Part shown: piece by piece, positions 1-5,713 of the stretch | Numbering within the stretch: the first letter of the stretch is position 1 | Layout of the letters: each line of letters opens with the position of its first letter | Assembly: GCA_964491375.1 (NCBI GenBank) | Contig: CAZBGL010000101.1 | Span: forward strand, 1-6,276 | Reading direction: 5' to 3' | DNA from: CAZBGL01 sp964491375 | GTDB lineage: Bacteria > Desulfobacterota > Deferrisomatia > Deferrisomatales > Deferrisomataceae | Length of the DNA: 6,276 nucleotides | Notes under the pieces: generated by a model | Databases searched by the model: none | Seen by the model: only the letters and a program-made list of their open reading frames with translations | What the model was told of the DNA's origin: nothing | Program-made: the position numbers and the translations under genes

Positions 1-1
1 G

Positions 2-523
2 CGCGAGACCCTGGAGTTCCTGAACCGCCTCCAGCAGGACACCCGGGGGTTCCAGCGGATGAGCCGGCTCCAGGTGGTGGACCTGCTGGCCAACGCCGGC
101 CGCCGGGCCCGCGTGGGCCGGGCCGACGACGCCGTGGGCCGGCTGTACCGCGCCCTGGAACTCGTGGCCCAGATCGCCTTTGAGGAGGCGTTCGGGTGCC
201 CCACCGGAAACGCCGACCCGGACCGCCTCCCTGAGGATCTGCGCGAGGAATACCGGTGTAAGTACTGGAATCCACGGGTGTCCGCGTGCCAGATCCCGCT
301 GCGGGCCTCCTTCGAGGCCCTGGCAGTGGCCGAGCGGCCCGAGGGGGTGCGGTTCGCGGAGAAGGCCGAGGAGTTCGAAAAGATCCTGTACGCGCGCAAC
401 CACTCCATCCTGGCCCACGGGTCTGAGCCGGTGAAGCCCGACCTGCCCGAGCGGTTCGAGGCCCTCATCCGGGACGTGTTCGAGATCCGGGAACGAGTCG
501 AGTTTCCCCGGGTGTTGTTCTGA
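2..523 (+). CDS. CRISPR-associated CARF-HEPN ribonuclease, TIGR02710 family (C-terminal part, 5' truncated)
   Basis: The reading frame is open from the window edge and ends at TGA 521-523. The in-frame ATG at 59 has no convincing ribosome binding site, and codons before it read as normal protein (RETLEFLNRLQQDTRGF), so the true start lies upstream. The visible part is the C-terminal, mostly helical HEPN region. It carries the motif RNHSILAHG (nt 395-421), an R-X6-H HEPN catalytic signature with the Arg-Asn pair typical of Csm6/Csx-type RNases. A helix resembling YRALELVAQ lies upstream, as in the TIGR02710/PF09670 CRISPR-associated family. Known members carry an N-terminal CARF domain that binds cyclic oligoadenylate and switches on single-stranded RNA cleavage; that CARF domain is not visible here. 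The stop is 11 bp before the next gene, suggesting one transcript. Family assignment rests on the HEPN motif, the helix pattern and the CARF-gene neighbourhood; another HEPN-type Csm6 relative is the main alternative. Confidence 0.85.
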   Translation, partial: RETLEFLNRLQQDTRGFQRMSRLQVVDLLANAGRRARVGRADDAVGRLYRALELVAQIAFEEAFGCPTGNADPDRLPEDLREEYRCKYWNPRVSACQIPLRASFEALAVAERPEGVRFAEKAEEFEKILYARNHSILAHGSEPVKPDLPERFEALIRDVFEIRERVEFPRVLF

Positions 524-528
524 GGGGG
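522..528 (+). promoter_or_regulatory. Ribosome binding site for the CARF-ADA gene
   Basis: GAGGGGG overlaps the TGA stop of the HEPN gene and sits 6 nt before the GTG at 535. It supports that GTG as the start and suggests translational coupling with the upstream gene. A second GTG at 528 is in a different frame and only opens a shadow reading frame. Confidence 0.65.
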
Positions 529-534
529 TGGGCC

Positions 535-2682
535 GTGGCGGGCCGGGGCGTTCTGGTGTGCACCCTGGGCGGGTCGTGGCTCGTGGTGCCCGAGATCCTG
601 GGCTACCTCGACCCCGGGCGGTTCCGGGTGTTCCCCCGATCCTGGTGGGAGGGAAGGCCTGCGCCTCCTGTCTCTCCACCGGCCGAGGTGTGGGCCGTGG
701 CCACCCTGGGCAAGCCCGAAGGGATCCGGAAGCTTCGCGCGTACTGGCAGGGGCAGGGGCTTCCGGACGCGGGGCTTCGCATCTTCGCGCCCGAAGGAAT
801 GGACGACGTGGCCACGCCCGGGGACAACCACCGCATGGCCGAGCTCATCCACCGGCTCGTGCTGGCCGCCCGGAACCGAGACGGGCCGGTGGTGTGCTCG
901 CTGGCCGGGGGCCGGAAGACCATGTCCACCCTGCTCCAGCAGGCGGCCGCGGCGTTCGGCGCCGACCGGGTGTTCCACGTGGTTTCCTCGGAGCAGGCCG
1001 ACCGGGCCACCTGGGGCCTGGACCCGGAGGAGGTGGCGCGGGCCGGGCTTCCCGAGGAAATCGCCCGGGACATCCACCCGGTGGACCTGGGGCGTGTGGA
1101 GGGGTTCGAGGGGGTGGAGTGGGAGGTCCACGACCTGAGGGCCCTTCGCTCCGCGGACTTTCCCGTGCCGGGCGTGTTCAGGGCCGATCCCGGGGTGGAG
1201 GAGGTCGCCCTCGCACCTCCCTGGCTCTACGAAGAGGTGGCCGTTCGCCGGGCCGAGGCGGAGCGTATCGCCGGGAACTACTTCTTTGAGATCCTGCGCG
1301 AGGACGCCCGCGACAACTTCCGGAGCCTGTACCGCCTGAACCCCACCCGGATCCGGCAACTGCGAGAGACCCGGCTCGGGGCGGATCCCGCCCGGAAGGC
1401 CGAGGACCTGGCATGGCTCCGCCGGCTTCCCAAGGCCGACCTTCACTGCCACCTGGGCGGCGTGGCCGAACCCGCCGAGCTTGCGGAGATCGCCGCCGCG
1501 GTGGCGGCCGAGGCGGGCCCGGACTTCGCCCTTGCGAAAGAAGCCGTGCGTTCCGTGGTGGCGTGGTTCCGCCAGACGTCCCCCGGGCCGGGCACCCTGG
1601 CCGAGGGCCACCGGAGGGCGAAGGACGCCACCGCGCCGGGGCACGGGGACGTGCCGCGCCACTGGCGCACGGCCGCCCTGATCCAGGCCCTCGGTGGCTT
1701 GCCGGAGTGGCTCGGCGCGCTCACCGACCCCGAACGCCTGCAGGCCTGGGTCGGCATGCCCCCCATCCGGGCCTATTTTTCCGCGGGCGACCTCCAGGGA
1801 AGCGCGCTCCTCCAGAGCCGGGCCGCCATCGAGGCGGCCTGCCGGGTGCTCGTGCGAAAGGCCCTGGAGGACAACGTGCGCTACCTGGAGGTGCGGTGTT
1901 CGCCGGTGAAGTACACCCGGCAAGGGCTCTCGGAGGACCAGGTGCTGGACGCGATCCGCAGCGCGCTGCGCCGGGCCGTGGAGGCCCTGGGTCCCGGACG
2001 CCTGCGCGTGGAGCTCATCCTGATCGGCACGCGGCACGACCGCCCCGAGGAGCTGAGGCGCCACGTGGCCCTGGCTGCGGAGTCCGCCCGGGACGCGCGC
2101 CCGCCGCGCGTGGTGGGGTTCGACCTGGCCGGGGATGAATCCACAAAGAATCCTTCGGAAGTTCGCGATGTTTTTATGCCATTGTTCAGGCAGTGCATGA
2201 AGATCACGATCCATGCGGGCGAGACCGAGCCGGTGGAGCGGGTGTGGGAGGCGGTGTATCACCTGAACGCCGACCGCATCGGGCACGGCCTGGGGCTGCT
2301 GGACCACCCGGAGCTGCTCGCGCGGTTCCGGGACCGGGGCACGGCCGTGGAGATGTGCCCCACGAGCAACGACCAGGTGGTAGGCTTCCGGGATTTCTGG
2401 CGGGAGGGATGTCCCCGGGCCCGGCGGTACCCTTTGGGGGCGTATCTGGACGAAGGGGTGCGGGCGTGCGTGTGTACGGACAACCCGGGGATCTCGCGCA
2501 CCACGTGGAGCCGCGAGCTCCTCAAGGCCGCCCGCCTGACGAAGGGGGGCCTCAGCCGCTGGGACGTGCTCGCCCTGGTGCGGGGCGGGTTCCAGGCCGC
2601 GTTCCTGGGGCTGCCGGAACGGGCCCGCTTGCTCAGGGAGGCCGACCAGGCCGTGTACGACGCGGTGGCCGGAACGCCGTGA
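535..2682 (+). CDS. cad1: Cad1-like CRISPR effector: CARF domain fused to adenosine deaminase (715 aa)
   Basis: Residues 1 to about 190 form a CARF (cOA-sensing Rossmann) domain. Its first strand and loop read VLVCTLGGSW (6-15), and it has the CARF signature SLAGGRKTM (122-130). A charged helical linker (about 200-295) follows, then a complete adenosine deaminase TIM-barrel (about 296-715). Expected metal ligands are all present: H304 and H306 in DLHCHLGG, H560 in HAGET, and D649 in CTDN. The catalytic glutamate E563 and the IGHG histidine H584 are also present. Supporting family blocks are NVRYLEVRCSP (447-457), VGFDLAGDE (527-535) and EMCPTSN (606-612). The residue after the Asp ligand is N650, where human ADA has Asp. 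H306 to H560 spans 254 residues against about 197 in human ADA, so there is an inserted segment, probably around 340-415. CARF-ADA proteins (Cad1) are reported to deaminate ATP to ITP when cyclic tetra- or hexa-adenylate binds, arresting the infected host. No signal peptide or membrane segment is seen; cytosolic. It starts at GTG with a good ribosome binding site, between two other CRISPR CARF genes. The architecture is certain; ligand and substrate are inferred. Confidence 0.95.
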   Translation: MAGRGVLVCTLGGSWLVVPEILGYLDPGRFRVFPRSWWEGRPAPPVSPPAEVWAVATLGKPEGIRKLRAYWQGQGLPDAGLRIFAPEGMDDVATPGDNHRMAELIHRLVLAARNRDGPVVCSLAGGRKTMSTLLQQAAAAFGADRVFHVVSSEQADRATWGLDPEEVARAGLPEEIARDIHPVDLGRVEGFEGVEWEVHDLRALRSADFPVPGVFRADPGVEEVALAPPWLYEEVAVRRAEAERIAGNYFFEILREDARDNFRSLYRLNPTRIRQLRETRLGADPARKAEDLAWLRRLPKADLHCHLGGVAEPAELAEIAAAVAAEAGPDFALAKEAVRSVVAWFRQTSPGPGTLAEGHRRAKDATAPGHGDVPRHWRTAALIQALGGLPEWLGALTDPERLQAWVGMPPIRAYFSAGDLQGSALLQSRAAIEAACRVLVRKALEDNVRYLEVRCSPVKYTRQGLSEDQVLDAIRSALRRAVEALGPGRLRVELILIGTRHDRPEELRRHVALAAESARDARPPRVVGFDLAGDESTKNPSEVRDVFMPLFRQCMKITIHAGETEPVERVWEAVYHLNADRIGHGLGLLDHPELLARFRDRGTAVEMCPTSNDQVVGFRDFWREGCPRARRYPLGAYLDEGVRACVCTDNPGISRTTWSRELLKAARLTKGGLSRWDVLALVRGGFQAAFLGLPERARLLREADQAVYDAVAGTP

Positions 2683-2820
2683 CCATGGGCCCAGGCTGCC
2701 GGGTGCCCCCTCCGCGGGGACGCGGCCCGCGCAGGTCCGGCCCTCCGGGTGCCCAGCGGCGCCCACGGACAGCCCCCTCGCGTCCTGGCGTTTCGGCCAC
2801 CTGAACGCGGGAGGACGCCC
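2683..2820 (+). other. GC-rich intergenic spacer with short repeats and a hairpin
   Basis: This 138-bp spacer is long compared with the 11-bp gap upstream. It holds a 10-bp direct repeat, CCGGGTGCCC, at 2699-2708 and 2745-2754. It also holds a perfect 5-bp hairpin at 2712-2725 (CCGCG, loop GGGA, CGCGG), whose loop fits a GNRA tetraloop. There is no T-tract after the hairpin, so it is not a standard terminator. I see no convincing sigma-70 promoter. A 39-codon ATG frame starting at 2685 is Pro/Arg/Gly-rich noise continuing from a shadow frame. In sequence this GC-rich, the repeat and hairpin could be chance. Confidence 0.4.
2809..2815 (+). promoter_or_regulatory. Ribosome binding site that sets the NE0113-family start
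   Basis: GGGAGGA lies 5 nt before ATG 2821 and is a near-ideal Shine-Dalgarno match. It favours ATG 2821 over the in-frame GTG at 2749. The GTG would add 24 Pro/Arg-rich residues ahead of the first CARF strand. Confidence 0.85.
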
Positions 2821-3942
2821 ATGGAGAAACGTACCGTTCTCGTGGCGCTCGCAGGCCTCACGCCCCAGGTGGTCACCGAGACCCTGTACGGCATGTGGCG
2901 GGAGGGGGTTGTGCCCTCGGAGATCCACGTGCTCACCACGCTGCCGGGGCGGGTCAAGGCACTGGAGGGACTGCTGGACGCCCGGCACGGGGCGTTCTAC
3001 CGGTTCTGCGCGGACTACGGCGTGGACCACCGGGAGATCCGGTTCGACGCGGACACCGTGCACGTGTTCCACGGCCCGGCCGGAGAACCCCTGGAAGACA
3101 TCCGCGTGGTCGCGGACAACGCGGCCGTGGCCGACCAGATCCTGGACCTGGTGCGGCGGCTGGCCTCCGACGACCGGGTGCGGATCCATGCGAGCCTGGC
3201 CGGCGGCCGGAAGACCATGACGTTCTACCTGGGGTACGCGTTGTCCCTGTTCGGCCGTCCCGGGGATCGGCTCACCCACGTGCTGGTCTCGCCGGACTTC
3301 GAGAACCATCCGGAGTTCTACTACCCGCCCCGGAACCCGGTGGAGCTGCGCACCGGCGCCGGCAAGTTCGTGTCCACGGCCGAGGCCCGGGTGGACTTGG
3401 TGGACATCCCGTTCGTGCGGCTGGGCGAGCTGGTGCCGGCCAGGACGCTGGAGGGGGCGGGGTTCGCCGACGTGGTGGCGCGGGCCGAGCGGGAACTCCT
3501 GGCCCGGTGCGAGCCGGTGCGGTTGGAGGTGGTCCCGCCGCGCATGGAGCTCCGCCACGGATCGGCCGCCTGCCGGCTGACCCCCCAGGGGTTCTCGGTG
3601 TATCTCCACCTGGTGCTGGCCACGGGCAGGGAAGGGGGATCTCTGCCGTTCGCCGACCTCATCGGGGAGGAGCGGGTGGAGGCCGTGTGGAGGGAGGACG
3701 CCCGCCGGATCGGCCTGTCAGAGCGGGTCGCCCGGGAATGTTACGCTCAGGTGGAGCGCCTGGCCGAGGCCAAGAAGGGGTACGAGAATTTCGTGGCCCT
3801 GGTGTCCAAGATCAACCGTCGCATCCGCGAGGCGTTTCCGGAACGGGTGGCCCGGGCGGCGTGCGTGCAGAGGCACGGCCGCCGGCCCGTGTACTACGGG
3901 GTGGACATCGGGCCTGAGGGTCTGCGGGTGGTGAGCGAATAG
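2821..3942 (+). CDS. CRISPR-associated CARF protein, NE0113/TIGR02584 family (putative ring nuclease, 373 aa)
   Basis: The N-terminus reads TVLVALAGLTPQVVTETLYG (5-24), a first CARF strand with a polar loop. Residues 123-157 contain HASLAGGRKTMTFYLGYA and, further on, LFGRPGDRLTHVLV. These blocks are the hallmark of the NE0113 (PF09623/TIGR02584) CRISPR-associated family, which databases often name a Csm6-type ring nuclease. The C-terminal part (about 240-373) begins with LTPQGFSVYLHLVLA and looks like a winged-helix module followed by basic helices (NRRIREAFPERVAR). No convincing HEPN motif is present; an R345-X6-H352 spacing near the end lacks the usual Asn or Asp after Arg. It may therefore bind and cleave cyclic oligoadenylate to switch off the response, or act as a cOA-responsive regulator. 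It follows the CARF-ADA gene after 138 bp and probably shares its transcript. The family call is firm; the biochemical role is inferred. Confidence 0.92.
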   Translation: MEKRTVLVALAGLTPQVVTETLYGMWREGVVPSEIHVLTTLPGRVKALEGLLDARHGAFYRFCADYGVDHREIRFDADTVHVFHGPAGEPLEDIRVVADNAAVADQILDLVRRLASDDRVRIHASLAGGRKTMTFYLGYALSLFGRPGDRLTHVLVSPDFENHPEFYYPPRNPVELRTGAGKFVSTAEARVDLVDIPFVRLGELVPARTLEGAGFADVVARAERELLARCEPVRLEVVPPRMELRHGSAACRLTPQGFSVYLHLVLATGREGGSLPFADLIGEERVEAVWREDARRIGLSERVARECYAQVERLAEAKKGYENFVALVSKINRRIREAFPERVARAACVQRHGRRPVYYGVDIGPEGLRVVSE

Positions 3943-3943
3943 A

Positions 3944-3971
3944 AAAGGGAGGCCCGACCGGGCCTCCCTTT
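3944..3971. terminator. Bidirectional intrinsic terminator between convergent genes
   Basis: A perfect 12-bp stem (AAAGGGAGGCCC at 3944-3955 pairing with GGGCCTCCCTTT at 3960-3971) encloses a GACC loop. It starts 2 bp after the stop codon of the NE0113-family gene and ends 23 bp before the stop of the convergent metF gene. The A-run on the left arm gives a four-T tail when read on the minus strand, so it suits metF best. In the plus direction only three T close the stem before GC-rich sequence. Confidence 0.85.
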
Positions 3972-3994
3972 CGGCGCGGGGCCGTTGCGCGGCG

Positions 3995-5557
3995 TTACTT
4001 CCTCTCGGGCGGCTTGATGCCCAGCCGCTTGGCCGTGTGGTCCCGGCCCAGGTAGAAGTTGAGCCACGAGGAGGTGAACCGCAGGTCGTAGTTCACCGGC
4101 GGCACGATGTAGGCCCCGAGGGTGTCCTCTGCGCCGTGGCTCTTGAGCCGCGGATAGGCCCTCACGTAGATGCACTGCTTCTTGTTCGGGTAGACCTCGC
4201 ACCAGCCCTCGAAGCTGCCCCCGCACGGGCCGTTGCGTTGGCCCTTGGGGCACTGGCTCATCGGGCAGAGGTACGCGATGTCGAACAGGGCGCAGTCGCC
4301 GCAGTGCATGCACTCGTTGGTCATCACCTTCATGAAGTGCTCGATGCGGGTGAAGGCATGCTCCATGGAGGTGCCGTCCACGGCCCGGGCCAGCGACTGC
4401 ATGGGCTTGAACAGGAAGCCCTTGGTCTCGAACATGGCGTTGTGGAGGACCTTGAACATCTTGTAGGAGACCGGAGCTGCCGGGCGGTCCTTGGCGCGGT
4501 CCACCGGGGTCTCCTTGTTGAGGCCGGTTTCCGGGTCCTTCTCGAAGAAGTACCACCCCCCGGGCTGCGGGAAGTCGAACTCGCGGACCAGGTCCTGCCA
4601 GTTGGGCGCCAGTTCCTCGCCCTTCTCGATGATGAACTCCACGTCCTCGAACTTGAGCCCGTGGCCGCCGATGTGCACGCCGGCGAATCCCATGCCCTTC
4701 ATGAAGGCGTACATCTTGGCGGCCCGCTCCAGGCGCTTCTGCTTGCCCTTGTCGGCCGAGGCCTCCACCTCTTTGGCGATGGCCTGGACGAGCTCGTCGG
4801 TGACCACGCACCCCGGGATGCCGTTGCGGTTCATGAGGCGGGCGGCGCCCAAGGGCAGTACGTACACGTTGCCCACGACCGGGACGTGCCCGTAGCCCAG
4901 GTACTTCACCATGACGAGGGCCTCGTGGAACTTGCGGGCGTCGTACCCGAGCTGGGTGACGATGAACTGGGCGCCGGCCTCGAGCTTTTTCTTGAGCTTG
5001 TAGTACTGGCCCATCTGCTCGGACTCGAGGCGCTTGAACGGGCTCACGGCCGCGCCCGCAAAAAAGTGCGTGGGCGCGAGCGTCGCGGTACCCTTTAGGG
5101 TGGGTACCTCCATACCCTGGTTGAGTTCGGAGATGAGCTGGAGCAACTGCACCGGGTCCAGGTCGAACACGGGCTTGGACCGGCCCTGGAACCCCGAGAC
5201 CGGATAGTCGCCCGTCATGATGAGCAGGTTGCGGACCTCGGCCCGCTCGAGCCCGTACAGCAGGCCCTCGAGCTGGTTACGGCTCTTGTCCTTGCAGGTG
5301 AAGTGCACCAGCGGCTCGATGCCCAGCTTGTTCACCTCGGCGCCCAGCATCTCGGCCGAGATGGCCGGGTTCCCACCGGGGTTGTCGGTGATGGTGAGCG
5401 CGTGGATCTTGCCGCTCTTGGCCGCCTGCTCGGCCGAGGCCATGACCACTTCCTGGGCCTTTTCGAAAGCGCCTCGTCCGGGCACGAGCTCCCAGGTGAC
5501 GCTGAAGGTGTCCTTGTCGAGAAGGGATTGCTGGAACTTGCTCACGTATTCGGCCAC
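3995..5557 (-). CDS. metF: Methylenetetrahydrofolate reductase with fused C-terminal MetV-like cysteine-rich domain (520 aa)
   Basis: Residues about 15-300 are a MetF flavoprotein barrel that reduces 5,10-methylene-THF to 5-methyl-THF. Matching points are WELVPGRG with E23 (equivalent to the catalytic Glu of E. coli MetF), HFTCKD (85-90), IMTGDYP with D117, and AQFIVTQLGYD with Q202. After a linker (about 305-365) comes a domain with eight clustered cysteines: C416, C419, C422, C431, C436, C445, C453 and C462, starting CMHCGDC and containing CPMSQCPKGQRNGPCGG. This matches the PF12225 MTHFR C-terminal/MetV type, expected to bind zinc or an iron-sulfur cluster. E. coli MetF is about 300 residues and lacks this part. 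In acetogens MetF and MetV are commonly separate subunits that take part in electron transfer to the enzyme; here they are one chain. The start is GTG (5555-5557) with GGAGGAGGA about 6 nt upstream, and it has its own promoter. It is cytosolic and convergent to the CRISPR cluster, with no evident functional link to it. Confidence 0.92.
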   Translation of the reverse strand: MAEYVSKFQQSLLDKDTFSVTWELVPGRGAFEKAQEVVMASAEQAAKSGKIHALTITDNPGGNPAISAEMLGAEVNKLGIEPLVHFTCKDKSRNQLEGLLYGLERAEVRNLLIMTGDYPVSGFQGRSKPVFDLDPVQLLQLISELNQGMEVPTLKGTATLAPTHFFAGAAVSPFKRLESEQMGQYYKLKKKLEAGAQFIVTQLGYDARKFHEALVMVKYLGYGHVPVVGNVYVLPLGAARLMNRNGIPGCVVTDELVQAIAKEVEASADKGKQKRLERAAKMYAFMKGMGFAGVHIGGHGLKFEDVEFIIEKGEELAPNWQDLVREFDFPQPGGWYFFEKDPETGLNKETPVDRAKDRPAAPVSYKMFKVLHNAMFETKGFLFKPMQSLARAVDGTSMEHAFTRIEHFMKVMTNECMHCGDCALFDIAYLCPMSQCPKGQRNGPCGGSFEGWCEVYPNKKQCIYVRAYPRLKSHGAEDTLGAYIVPPVNYDLRFTSSWLNFYLGRDHTAKRLGIKPPERK

Positions 5558-5563
5558 GGGTCT

Positions 5564-5585
5564 TCCTCCTCCCCCGGCAGGGGAA
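5564..5585 (-). promoter_or_regulatory. metF ribosome binding site with overlapping small leader hairpin
   Basis: Read on the minus strand, GGAGGAGGA (5564-5572) precedes the GTG start by about 6 nt. Just upstream, TTCCCC pairs with GGGGAG around a five-base loop (TGCCG), and the right arm runs into the Shine-Dalgarno bases. The ribosome binding site is clear. Any regulatory role of the short hairpin is speculative, and it resembles no riboswitch I recognise. Confidence 0.5.
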
Positions 5586-5625
5586 CATGGGGACGCGAAA
5601 CGGCGGAAGAAAACGAGCGGGCCGG

Positions 5626-5655
5626 ATTATAGGGGAGCGGTTCCGACAAAGTCAA
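5626..5655 (-). promoter_or_regulatory. Near-consensus sigma-70 promoter for metF
   Basis: On the minus strand a TTGACT -35 box (complement of 5650-5655) is followed by an 18-bp spacer and a perfect TATAAT -10 box (complement of 5626-5631). Transcription would start near 5618-5620 and give a leader of about 60 nt before the GTG of metF. The boxes stand out as AT-rich islands in a very GC-rich background. Confidence 0.75.
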
Positions 5656-5713
5656 CGAAGCCCGAGGAATCGCAGGGGAATCATCGCGTCGCTCCGGCCG
5701 GGGGAGGATCGCC

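Noticed and set aside
59..61. ATG 59 as the true start of the first gene
   Set aside because: There is no ribosome binding site, the frame is open with protein-like sequence to the window edge, and the family requires an N-terminal CARF domain.
1413..2138. Plus-strand 241-codon frame inside the CARF-ADA gene
   Set aside because: Low-complexity Arg/Pro/Gly sequence in another frame of a gene with intact ADA motifs; no sign of a frameshift.
2749..2820. Alternative GTG start for the NE0113-family protein
   Set aside because: The 24 extra residues are Pro/Arg-rich and unlike the family, while ATG 2821 has an excellent ribosome binding site 5 nt upstream.
3871..3876. R345-X6-H352 in the NE0113-family protein as a HEPN active site
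   Set aside because: It lacks the Asn/Asp/His after Arg and the surrounding helix pattern of HEPN motifs, so the spacing is probably chance.
3894..4811. Minus-strand open frame of 305 codons overlapping metF and the terminator
   Set aside because: It is a frame-shifted shadow of metF, rich in Arg, Gly, Pro and His, and it would have to cross the terminator hairpin.
4037..5098. Long plus-strand open frame (353 codons) opposite metF
   Set aside because: It is antisense to a clearly recognisable enzyme. Its Val/Leu/His/Ala-rich composition is the usual reflection of GC-rich codons, with no family motif and no sensible ribosome binding site.
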